This document shows, piece after piece, positions 20,234 through 29,807 of a stretch of 64,000 bases of DNA. A program made the position numbers and the translations under genes. Positions within the stretch are counted from its first letter, which is position 1. Each line of letters starts with the position of its first letter. This DNA is from Bacteroidales bacterium (GTDB lineage Bacteria > Bacteroidota > Bacteroidia > Bacteroidales > JACABE01). The notes under the pieces were generated by a model. The model ran no database searches and was not told the DNA's origin. It worked only from the letters and a program-made list of their open reading frames with translations. The DNA is taken from the NCBI GenBank assembly GCA_023251515.1, contig JAHEYQ010000009.1:32193-96192 (forward strand), read 5' to 3'.

Positions 20234-22186
20234 TTAAAGATTTTCTGCATTACTCCCTTTATACATTAATGTAAGTATTGTAATATCATCTGATTGTTCA
20301 TTTTTATCTACAAACTTTTTTACGTCTCCAATTAAAATTTCTGTCAGATATTTTGCAGTAACATCTCTAGTATTTACGCAATCCAATGCAAGCAACAAGC
20401 GCTCAATGCTATAAAAATCAGCATCTTCATTCAAAGCTTCGGTTACTCCATCTGTATATAAAACAATTAAATCGTTAGGATTAAGTTTTATTGTTGTTGT
20501 CTTAAAAACAGAATCATAATTTAAACCTAAAGCTTCATTTTCCTGATTTTCTAAATATTTCACTTTTTTACTTTGAGCTATCAGCATTGGAGGTAAATGA
20601 TCGGCATTACAATATTCTATTTTCCCACAGTTTAAATCTATAATACAAAGAAAGAGAGTCAAGGAAAAAATCTTTTCATTATCTATGCAAAGATCTCTGT
20701 TTATTTCGCTTACAATTTCTTTCAAACTCAATGCTTTTTGAGCTTTTGCTCTGATAACTGTTCTTGCAAAAGCCATAAACAAAGAAGCGGGCATTCCAAA
20801 ACTTGAAACATCACAAATAGTTACACAGAGTTTGTTTTTATCAATCATGAAATAATCAAATAAATCCCCACCTACTTCTTTGGCAGATTCTATCTGTCCA
20901 TGTATGTCGAAACTTTTGATTTCAGGAAAAGCAGGATAATTCCTCGGAATAAAAGAAACCTGAATATCGTGAGCAATTTTAAGCTCATTTAACATTTTCT
21001 CTTTATTAATTGTTTGTTCTTCAAACTTTTTCAGATACATTTTCAAGTCGTTCAACATTCCTTTTATAGAATGTTTTAATTGAGAAATTTCATCATCCGT
21101 TTTTATTTCGGGTAATTGAACATTAAAATTACCATTTCCAATTTCAATTGTAGCTTTTGCAAGTTGTTTTATCGGATTTGTAATATTTCGGGCAACAGTA
21201 ACTATAATTAATATTAACAATAGTAAACCGGTAAAACTAATCAGAATTAAACTTATAAGCAAACCATACAAATCAGCATAAAGCTCATCTTCAGGCACAA
21301 TAACACCTAAAGACCAATGTACTGATGGCAATGGTTCAAAATACAACCAACTTTCTTTTTTTATTGTAACAGGTTTTATTTTTTCAAATCCATTTTTACC
21401 ATTTATCATTTCCTTTCCTATTCTTGCCAAAAATGGTTTATTAGTTTCTTCGGCAAGACTAAAAATGGTCTGATTCATTATAAAATCTTTGTTTGGATGT
21501 GTAATGAAAGTTCCGGTTTGTGATATCAAAAAAGCATATCCTGTTTTATAAAATTTAATAGAATCTACAATTTCATTAAGCCATTCAAGAGAAACATCAA
21601 TGGTAACTATCCCAATCATTTTACGATGTCCTGCTGCATCTTTTTTATAAAAAGGAACTGAATACGTTGACATAATTACATTGCCAGCATTTCTATCAAA
21701 ATAAGGTTCTGTCCAGTACGGTTCATTTTTAATTTTTGTTATCTGATACCAATCCCAAATAAAATAATTATAATTTTCATTCCCCAAATTTTTAAATTGG
21801 ATTCCTTGCGGCGATTTATGATAATAAAAACTTATATATTTTTCTGATTTCGTAAAACAATAAGGCTCAAAAGCAATACAACTTCCATAAACTTCTTTAT
21901 TGTTTTTTACGATATTATATAGTAATGCTTTCAAATCATTCTCATCATAATTAAATGTTTCGAGGTACAATGCCTGTGTTTGATTAATTTTTTCGACTGA
22001 TTGTAAGATGCTTTCAATTTTATTTACAGAAGAAATTGTAATATTCTGAGCATTTTGTTTTACATTTTTTAAAAGGAATTTACTGGAAATATACAGATTA
22101 TGAAATATTATTAATCCAATTACAATAAATGTACTTGAAATAATATAAATCAGCAATCTGTTTTTAATTCCCTTATTAAAATTCAT
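20234..22186 (-). CDS. PP2C-type (SpoIIE/RsbU-like) phosphatase with extracytoplasmic Cache/PDC sensor and HAMP
   Basis: Two TMs flanking a Cache-like domain, NITNPIKQLAKA HAMP, SAKEVGGDLFDYF...VLYTDGVTEALN. Confidence 0.88.
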   Translation of the reverse strand: MNFNKGIKNRLLIYIISSTFIVIGLIIFHNLYISSKFLLKNVKQNAQNITISSVNKIESILQSVEKINQTQALYLETFNYDENDLKALLYNIVKNNKEVYGSCIAFEPYCFTKSEKYISFYYHKSPQGIQFKNLGNENYNYFIWDWYQITKIKNEPYWTEPYFDRNAGNVIMSTYSVPFYKKDAAGHRKMIGIVTIDVSLEWLNEIVDSIKFYKTGYAFLISQTGTFITHPNKDFIMNQTIFSLAEETNKPFLARIGKEMINGKNGFEKIKPVTIKKESWLYFEPLPSVHWSLGVIVPEDELYADLYGLLISLILISFTGLLLLILIIVTVARNITNPIKQLAKATIEIGNGNFNVQLPEIKTDDEISQLKHSIKGMLNDLKMYLKKFEEQTINKEKMLNELKIAHDIQVSFIPRNYPAFPEIKSFDIHGQIESAKEVGGDLFDYFMIDKNKLCVTICDVSSFGMPASLFMAFARTVIRAKAQKALSLKEIVSEINRDLCIDNEKIFSLTLFLCIIDLNCGKIEYCNADHLPPMLIAQSKKVKYLENQENEALGLNYDSVFKTTTIKLNPNDLIVLYTDGVTEALNEDADFYSIERLLLALDCVNTRDVTAKYLTEILIGDVKKFVDKNEQSDDITILTLMYKGSNAENL

Positions 22187-22382
22187 TTTAAAATGATGAT
22201 ATGAAATTATGTTTTAATTTTTCAAATTTAGTATTTTTATCAATACTTCGGCAAAAAAACAAAATTAAATTATTGTTAATAGCACTTAATTTACAATGAA
22301 TTATAACTAAACATTCAAAACACATTAAGATTTGGTTAAATATTAAAAAAAATTACTAAGTTTGTATTGAATATTAAATACT

Positions 22383-24518
22383 ATGATGTCTAGAATAAAA
22401 AACAAATCGTCAAATAAAAAATCAGACATTCCTAAATACAGGAGTCTGAGGCTTTTTATCATTCCTTTTATTTTATTTTTTGTATTAACAGGGCCATCAA
22501 CATCGTTTATCTTATTAAAAAACATTTCGTTATGGAACGAATCTTATAAAAGCAAAGAAAACAATAGAAATAGTACAAAAGATTCTCTTTTGCGAGTAAA
22601 TACATTGACTACCATTATTGATTCAAATAAAACAAATCAAAAAACTGACACTAGCCAAACAGATACTGTCAAATCAAACAAAAGTGGAAATATTAATATC
22701 AGCATCGGCAGCAATAAAAACAATGAATTAAGATTAAATGATAAAATTGACAATATTTTAGGTTGGTATGGAATTTTATTTGTAATAATTGCCGGTTTTT
22801 TCATAAACAAACCTTTTAAGCTATACTTCAAACACTTAAGAAAAAACAAAACCAACTCAGAGAAAAGAATAAAATATTGCAGAAAATGGCTGTTAAAAAC
22901 ACCTATACTAAACAGTGGCTTGTTTTTTATTTATTTTTTCATCAATAATTTATACTCTTTTATCCGTATTCTTAGCAATAATTTTCCTAACGACGAAACC
23001 AGCAGAAAAATTTACATACAATTATTTCCAATATCAATTGTGGCATCAGTATTGGTAATTGTTTTTGTTTATTTCTGGCAAAAACATAAAGTTCATATCA
23101 GATATATCGAACATGTATTTACACGTGATGAGTTGAATAAACGAATTTTCAACAGCAAAACAGGAAAAATAAGCAGCCGATTATGGATATCGAGTTTAAT
23201 GACAACTTTGCTTCCTTTAATCATTGTATTGTTTTATTTATTAATGAGTTTATCATCAATAAAAGAAGTTGGTGATATAAATATCGACAAAGCAAAAGTC
23301 CTTTTAGGTTCATATTACAAAGATACTTCGGAATTGAACATGAGCGATTTCCAATCAAATTTTAAACAGTTTTTCTATGTAAACACTATCAATAGTATGA
23401 TGATGATTGTTGGTATTTCAATGGGAATGCTTGTGTCATTAATTTACATTATTTTGTTTGTAAAATGGACAACCGAAGACATTGTCCAGCCAATGCAGGA
23501 GCTTTTGGAAAGCATGAAAAAAACAGGTGAAGGACAAATGAATCAATATGCCATTGTCAGAACCAACGACGAAATTGGCGAACTTACTGAAGGATATAAT
23601 GATATGACACTTAAAATTAAAAATCATATTCAAAACATCAGTAAAATAAATAAAGCCAATCAAAGATTTGTTCCTCAACAATTTCTAGATTTTTTAAACA
23701 GAAGTGATATAACCGATGTACAAAAAGGAGATCAGGTTCAAAAGGAAATGACCGTTTTATTTTCAGATATTCGCTCATTTACAGCAATTTCAGAAAAAAT
23801 GACACCTAAAGAAAACTTTGATTTTATCAATACATTTCTTGAACACATGGAGCCAGCTATAAACTCTAATAATGGCTTTATTGATAAATATATAGGAGAT
23901 GCAATTATGGCTTTGTTTGGCATAAAAACGGATGATGCAATTGAGGCTGCACTTTCGATGCGTAAACAATTGGCATTATTAAACTTACAATTAATATCTG
24001 AAAACAAAAATCCAATTGAAATCGGTATTGGAATACATACAGGCAATCTGATGTTGGGAATAGTTGGAGGCAGCGAACGCTTACAAGGAACCGTAATTTC
24101 AAATGCAGTAAATCTGGCTTCCAGAATTGAAGGTCTTACCAAACTTTATGGTATTCCTTTGATTATTACAGAAGATGTTAAAAACAACATAGTTGACAAA
24201 ACTAAATATGCATTCAGATACATTGACAATGTGAAAGTTTTAGGGAAAAAAGAATCTGTAAAGTTATATGAAGTTCTTGATCAAATTACAAATCCTGAAT
24301 TGTGCGATAAATTGATAGAACAATTACCTGAATATCAAAAAGCTATTGATTTGTATCTAAATAAGGATTTCGAAAATGCACTTCTGATATTCAGCAAAAT
24401 AAACAACGAATGCAAAACAGACAAAATTGTAAATATGTATAAAGAAAGATGCATGTTTTTTAATCAAAAAGGAATTCCACAAAACTGGGATGGTGTGGAA
24501 ATAATTAATGAAAAATAA
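22383..24518 (+). CDS. Membrane adenylate/guanylate cyclase with HAMP
   Basis: VLFSDIRSFTAISEKM, FIDKYIGDAIMALFG, GIGIHTGNLMLGIVG class III cyclase motifs after a HAMP. Confidence 0.88.
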   Translation: MMSRIKNKSSNKKSDIPKYRSLRLFIIPFILFFVLTGPSTSFILLKNISLWNESYKSKENNRNSTKDSLLRVNTLTTIIDSNKTNQKTDTSQTDTVKSNKSGNINISIGSNKNNELRLNDKIDNILGWYGILFVIIAGFFINKPFKLYFKHLRKNKTNSEKRIKYCRKWLLKTPILNSGLFFIYFFINNLYSFIRILSNNFPNDETSRKIYIQLFPISIVASVLVIVFVYFWQKHKVHIRYIEHVFTRDELNKRIFNSKTGKISSRLWISSLMTTLLPLIIVLFYLLMSLSSIKEVGDINIDKAKVLLGSYYKDTSELNMSDFQSNFKQFFYVNTINSMMMIVGISMGMLVSLIYIILFVKWTTEDIVQPMQELLESMKKTGEGQMNQYAIVRTNDEIGELTEGYNDMTLKIKNHIQNISKINKANQRFVPQQFLDFLNRSDITDVQKGDQVQKEMTVLFSDIRSFTAISEKMTPKENFDFINTFLEHMEPAINSNNGFIDKYIGDAIMALFGIKTDDAIEAALSMRKQLALLNLQLISENKNPIEIGIGIHTGNLMLGIVGGSERLQGTVISNAVNLASRIEGLTKLYGIPLIITEDVKNNIVDKTKYAFRYIDNVKVLGKKESVKLYEVLDQITNPELCDKLIEQLPEYQKAIDLYLNKDFENALLIFSKINNECKTDKIVNMYKERCMFFNQKGIPQNWDGVEIINEK

Positions 24519-24531
24519 AAAACAATAAGCT

Positions 24532-26760
24532 TTATTTATTCTTTTTCAATACATTATACGATTTAATAAAATATTTATACCATTTTTCATCCTTCAAAAA
24601 AGGATGTTTAATATTTAAATAAACTAAATCCAATTGATTGTTTTCTGCAACCAATTTCACCAAATCTTCCTGAACTTTCTTTGTATTAACTGCTGGAAAG
24701 TTATTTTCTCTCAAAACATTTAGTAACTGAAAACATTCATTCATATGTTTTTTAAGCAACAAATATTCAGTAATTTGAAAATTATTTTCATTGTTATTCT
24801 GATATTTTAAAAAAGAAATCAGATTGTTATCAGGTATCAATAGGCTATCAAGTCTCGATTTTTGATAAACTGAATCGGCAATCAAAAAAAGATTTGTAAA
24901 TTCTTCATATTTAAGTGTTTCATATTTAACTTTGGCTGAATTCTTTAAGTTAAAATATAGTGTTACAGGCATAATTAAAGTTGAAATTTTATTATATTCC
25001 AACAAATTTAAATTACAATTCTTAAAATTATTTTTAATTATTCCTATCTCATCAACAATAGATTGTACCTTTTGAAATTCTTTGAGTTCAAATAAAGAGA
25101 ATGCTTTTTTGCACAATAATGAAATTTTTTCATCCGCATTATTACACTGCTTTCTGTTCTTATCTTCTCTTATTTTGTTTAATTCAGCATTTATTTCTGC
25201 ATTATCAATTAAAAAATATTTTTCTTGTAAGATACTGCATATCTGCAAAATACTATCTGCCTTAGTAAAATCATCACTCCATAAAACAAACTGAATTTCT
25301 TTCAAAGGTTTTGAAATTATTTTTTCAGCCGTCTGTTTCAGATAAATATCAATCTTTAACTTATCCGTTGTCTTATCAGATGGAATCAATTCTTTAGCTG
25401 ACAAATATTTCTGATAGGCATCTTCGTATTTTGATTTTGAATACAAATCATTCCCTATTTCAATCAGATTAACTGAAATTGCAGATTGTACATTATTCAG
25501 ATTCTTTTGCTTTTTGTTTTGCTTATTTGATTTTACTGAATTAATTACTTTTATCTTTTGCTTTGATTTCTTATTTTTTTCTTTACCATCAATTTTATTT
25601 ACAGTTACGGTTGGCTGGCTTACAATTATTTCAGGTTTAGCCGTATTTTCCATCTCAATTGTATCCGGCAAGTCTATATTTTCATTATTTGCAACATATT
25701 GATTATTACAATTCTGAATTTTCAATAATTGACAAATCCTGTTTGCTTTCTGCCAATATAGAACTGCTGATTTGTTATTGTTATTTCGCTTATACTTGTC
25801 TGAAAATGAAAGATATTTACTAACAATTAATTTATAATTCTTATCAGTTTCATTATCATCGCTTAATGCATCTCTGTTTGCAATGGCATATTCCAAAGCT
25901 TTATCAGTAAATGATTCGGAAATATTAAAATTATTAGTTGAAATTGCTTGATTTGCAATACGTAAATAGGATTTATAAATACCTTTTTTTGAATTTAAAA
26001 TACCATCAGAAAAATTTTTGCAATCAGAAAAACGAAATGCATTACACAAGCTATCAGCATATTGGTAATACATCATCGATTCATTATAATAACCTGTTTT
26101 ATAAAAATAATCTGACTTTTCAGCCAAAGCATTATTAATTTGATTAACAACAATATAAAGCAATCTATAATTATCATTATCAGTAAACAAAACATTTGCA
26201 AGTTTACGAAGAAAAACAGAAGCTTCAATTGCATTATTTTTATTATTTAATAAACTTGCCCTCAAACCCACAGCTGGAATGTATAAATAATTAAACTGCA
26301 AAGACTTATCAAGAAATTCAAGCGCACTGGCGGTATCAGAATCAAATAAAAAATTTTTAGCAGTTTTATAATACCAATAATCAATATTGCTAATTTGTTG
26401 ATTTATTACTGTTCTGTTCTGCTTAATTTCAATAATCAAATTCTTAAAGTTCTGATATAATTGGATTTGATTTTGATTTTTAAAATCAAAAAAACGCTCT
26501 AAACCAAAATATTCAAAATAGTTCAGTTGAGTTTCAATATCATTTAAATTACAATCATTAATAATTAATTTATCAATATCAGACGTTAAAATTGATTTGA
26601 AAGTTTTTAAGTTTGATTGAAAAACAGAATCCAATCGATTGACTGTATAGTCCTGACTCTCATTCTGTGAGTATGAATACAAGATAAAAAATATGAAGAA
26701 TAAAGTTACAAAAAGTCGTTTTAAAATCATTATCAACCGAATAAATATTTCAGTTTTCAA
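24532..26760 (-). CDS. Hypothetical secreted/periplasmic TPR-like protein
   Basis: 742 aa with signal peptide and helical repeat-like sequence; no family recognised. Confidence 0.6.
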   Translation of the reverse strand: MKTEIFIRLIMILKRLFVTLFFIFFILYSYSQNESQDYTVNRLDSVFQSNLKTFKSILTSDIDKLIINDCNLNDIETQLNYFEYFGLERFFDFKNQNQIQLYQNFKNLIIEIKQNRTVINQQISNIDYWYYKTAKNFLFDSDTASALEFLDKSLQFNYLYIPAVGLRASLLNNKNNAIEASVFLRKLANVLFTDNDNYRLLYIVVNQINNALAEKSDYFYKTGYYNESMMYYQYADSLCNAFRFSDCKNFSDGILNSKKGIYKSYLRIANQAISTNNFNISESFTDKALEYAIANRDALSDDNETDKNYKLIVSKYLSFSDKYKRNNNNKSAVLYWQKANRICQLLKIQNCNNQYVANNENIDLPDTIEMENTAKPEIIVSQPTVTVNKIDGKEKNKKSKQKIKVINSVKSNKQNKKQKNLNNVQSAISVNLIEIGNDLYSKSKYEDAYQKYLSAKELIPSDKTTDKLKIDIYLKQTAEKIISKPLKEIQFVLWSDDFTKADSILQICSILQEKYFLIDNAEINAELNKIREDKNRKQCNNADEKISLLCKKAFSLFELKEFQKVQSIVDEIGIIKNNFKNCNLNLLEYNKISTLIMPVTLYFNLKNSAKVKYETLKYEEFTNLFLIADSVYQKSRLDSLLIPDNNLISFLKYQNNNENNFQITEYLLLKKHMNECFQLLNVLRENNFPAVNTKKVQEDLVKLVAENNQLDLVYLNIKHPFLKDEKWYKYFIKSYNVLKKNK

Positions 26761-26898
26761 AAATACACATTTAATTTTGATGTAATCGTGTATTCCGTTA
26801 AGTTTTTTTTAGAAAAATTATGGCTTCTTTGACAAACTTTTTAGGTAATTTTACTGTCAATATAAAAAATGTTTTTATAAACTTAATATTTAATAAAA

Positions 26899-27978
26899 AT
26901 GAACAGATTTTTCGCTCTTATAAGTTTTTTATTTATCTGCAATTTAGGCATTTCACAAAATAACAATGCATTACAATTCGACAAAACCACTTATGAATTT
27001 GGAGACATTAAAGAAAGTATAGGAAAAGTTACAGCTGTTTTTAAGTTTAAAAACATCAGCAAAAAGCCTGTTATTATTAATAATGTTTATGCTGCATGCG
27101 GTTGTACCACAACAAAATACACAAAAGACAGTGTTATGCCCGGAAAATCAGGATTAATAGAAGCAGTTTATACAACAACCAATCGTCCGGGTTCTTTCGA
27201 CAAATATGTAATTGTATATACCAATGACACAGCAAATAAAGGAATTTATCTTTATTTGAAAGGATATGTTTTTAAAGGCGAAAAAATTATTGAAGAGAAA
27301 TATCCCCAACAAATCGGGAATCTGAAATTTAAAGTAAACCACATTGCATATAACAAAATGAGCAATACCGAAATAAAAACCGATACTTTATGGATGTATA
27401 ACTCATCAAAAAAGAAAATGAATATTGAGTTTACACAACTCCCTGAATGGATAAAAGTTAAACCCAATAAATTAACTTTAAAATCAACTTTTGATGATTA
27501 TTTTCTGATAACTTATGATGCGTCAAAACGCAAAGACTGGGGATTGAATTTCGATAGAATTATTTTAAAAACTACAGACGATAGTTTATCGGAAAAACTT
27601 ATTTATGTATCTTCCCAGATTGAAGAAGATTTTACAAAATTATCAACAGAACAGCTTGAAAAAGCGCCAATTGCTTCATTTGCTGTTAAAGATTATGATT
27701 TTGGAGATGTTAAGGAAGGTACAAACGTATTTTATCGCTTTGAATTGATAAATACTGGCAAATCAGATTTGATGATTAGAAAAATTACATCAAGTTGCGG
27801 ATGTACAACAAGTAATATTGATAAAACATTGCTAAAACCTGATGAAAACTGTTTTGTTTCAGCTTCATTTAACACTGGAGGCAGGTCAGGTGAGCAGCAA
27901 AAAACAATTACAATTGTTACCAATGACCCAAAAAATCCGACAATTATACTTAGTTTAATCGGAAAAATTACAAATTAG
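26899..27978 (+). CDS. Protein with two DUF1573 domains
   Basis: YEFGDIKESIGKVTAVFKFKNISKKPVII..AACGCTTTKYTKDSVMPGKSGLIEAVY, and second copy YDFGDVKEGTNVFYRFELINTG..SSCGCTT. Confidence 0.88.
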   Translation: MNRFFALISFLFICNLGISQNNNALQFDKTTYEFGDIKESIGKVTAVFKFKNISKKPVIINNVYAACGCTTTKYTKDSVMPGKSGLIEAVYTTTNRPGSFDKYVIVYTNDTANKGIYLYLKGYVFKGEKIIEEKYPQQIGNLKFKVNHIAYNKMSNTEIKTDTLWMYNSSKKKMNIEFTQLPEWIKVKPNKLTLKSTFDDYFLITYDASKRKDWGLNFDRIILKTTDDSLSEKLIYVSSQIEEDFTKLSTEQLEKAPIASFAVKDYDFGDVKEGTNVFYRFELINTGKSDLMIRKITSSCGCTTSNIDKTLLKPDENCFVSASFNTGGRSGEQQKTITIVTNDPKNPTIILSLIGKITN

Positions 27979-28052
27979 TTTAAGTTTATTAACTTTTCAT
28001 CAAGAACTGAATCAAAGTCAATTTCATAATTTTGCACTTTTAAGTTCGATAT

Positions 28053-28754
28053 ATGAAAAAGAAAATATTATTTATTCTTTGCCTTCTGATTCAAATCATT
28101 AATACTGAAGCTCAGGAAAATAAATTAGATCTTAGCCTCAGTGCCGATATTTATTCATTACATCTATGGCGTGGTTTTGCCAATGGAAATGCACCAAGCA
28201 TTCAACCTTGTGCTGAACTAAGCAAAGGTAATTTAACGATTGGTGCTTGGGCAGCTTATGCCATTAATGGCAGTTATTCCGAAATTGATTTGTATGCTAA
28301 TTTCCAGCTAAAAAATCTAAAATTTTCGATTTTTGATTATTTTATGCCTGAAACCAATGGGAAAAAGAATTCATTTTTCGATTATAACACCAAAACTACA
28401 AGACACACTATTGATTTAATTGCTGAATACGATGCAGATAATTTTCCTGTCAGAATCTTGGCTTCAAAATTCATATATGGAGACGACAGACATGCAGAAA
28501 CTACAAAGAATATGTATTCTACATATCTTGAATTAGCCTATAAGCTTAATATTTCTGACAAAAAGGCTGAAATTATTGCAGCAATTACACCTCATGAAAG
28601 CTATTATGCAAACAAAATAAATATGGTTATGGCAGGAATAAAAATAAAGGATAAAATCAAAATAAACTCTGATATTCAGATCCCTGTAAAAGCATTTTTG
28701 ATGTTAAATCCTTATACGGAAAATATTTATTTCAATTTGGGTATTTGTTTGTAA
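28053..28754 (+). CDS. Hypothetical outer-membrane beta-barrel-like protein
   Basis: 233 aa, signal peptide, alternating amphipathic strands, terminal aromatic/hydrophobic residue pattern. Confidence 0.5.
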   Translation: MKKKILFILCLLIQIINTEAQENKLDLSLSADIYSLHLWRGFANGNAPSIQPCAELSKGNLTIGAWAAYAINGSYSEIDLYANFQLKNLKFSIFDYFMPETNGKKNSFFDYNTKTTRHTIDLIAEYDADNFPVRILASKFIYGDDRHAETTKNMYSTYLELAYKLNISDKKAEIIAAITPHESYYANKINMVMAGIKIKDKIKINSDIQIPVKAFLMLNPYTENIYFNLGICL

Positions 28755-28765
28755 AAAAAAGGCAT

Positions 28766-28900
28766 AAAAAACCCCGTTTTCGGGAAGAAAACGGGGCATT
28801 AACACAATTGAAAACCAATTTACTTTACCTCCTCGGGTGATCTTTACGACAACTTCAACTAAAATGTTTAATCGCCTATATATTTTTTATTAAAATCTAA
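28766..28900 (-). ncRNA. Candidate small RNA or orphan transcript ending in a strong terminator
   Basis: Minus strand reads GATCACCCGAGGAGGTAAAGTAAATTGGTTTTCAATTGTG then CCCCGTTTTC-ttccc-GAAAACGGGG-TTTTTT. No minus-strand ORF feeds it. Confidence 0.3.
28772..28796 (-). terminator. Rho-independent terminator hairpin (T-tract on minus strand)
   Basis: 10-bp perfect stem, 5-nt loop, minus-strand TTTTTT tail. Confidence 0.65.
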
Positions 28901-29223
28901 TTTCTATATGTATAAACCAAGTTTTTTATATATTGTTCATTAAAAAATAATTTATTTAAAAATTAATTCTAACCAACACATAACAAACAAATTGAGTCAA
29001 AAAAACTAAAAGAACTTTAACTAATTACTTAAAAGATATTACCAATAATTAGTTTTGCAAAATTAGTAAAAAAAATATTACCAAACACATTTTAATAAAA
29101 AAAAATCTAAAAATTTTTAGTGTTTTTTCTATCTTTTTTGTAAACAACTAATTATAAATGCAATACGTTAAATATTTGCTTTTTTAAAATTATGATTAAT
29201 AAAACAAACATAATTGATTAAAA

Positions 29224-29739
29224 TCAATCATTGATTAATTGCAGGAAATATTCATCTTTCCATTCCAAATTAATGTGAATCCAATCTTTTCTCATTCCAC
29301 AAACAGTAAATCCTTTTGAAGTAAACAAATTTAAACTTGCCTCATTATCAGTAAGAATACTACAATAAAGTTGATGTAAGCTCAAAATATTAAAACAATA
29401 TGAAATCAAAACATCCAAAGCATCTGAAGCATAACCCTTTTTGCGAAATTCATCTGTAATTAATATTCCGACACCGGCCTTTCTGTTATTAGGATCAAAA
29501 TCAAAAATATCAATACATCCAATTGGAATTTGCTCAGCTTCAATTATCAATCGCAATTGTTTATTTGCATAAATATCCTGATTACTAAAAATATATTGCT
29601 CGAGCATATATTTAGAGAACGGTGCAACTGTATTACTGATATGCCATACACTGCTATCATTTTCCCAATTATAAAGCACATCCACATCTTCGGGTTCCAA
29701 TGCTCTTAAAACAATATTTTTGCCTTTGAGTAACTGCAT
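29224..29739 (-). CDS. GNAT family N-acetyltransferase (RimJ/RimL-like)
   Basis: LRALEPEDVDVLYNWEND, GVGILITDEFRKKGYASDAL, NEASLNLFTSKGF. Confidence 0.88.
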   Translation of the reverse strand: MQLLKGKNIVLRALEPEDVDVLYNWENDSSVWHISNTVAPFSKYMLEQYIFSNQDIYANKQLRLIIEAEQIPIGCIDIFDFDPNNRKAGVGILITDEFRKKGYASDALDVLISYCFNILSLHQLYCSILTDNEASLNLFTSKGFTVCGMRKDWIHINLEWKDEYFLQLIND

Positions 29740-29807
29740 TTTATAATAATTGAATAACTGATTAATTAATTGATTAATAGATTGAATGGTTTATGGATAT
29801 TTTCAGG

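Noticed and set aside
28755-29220. Retron msr-msd RNA
   Set aside because: No reverse transcriptase ORF nearby.
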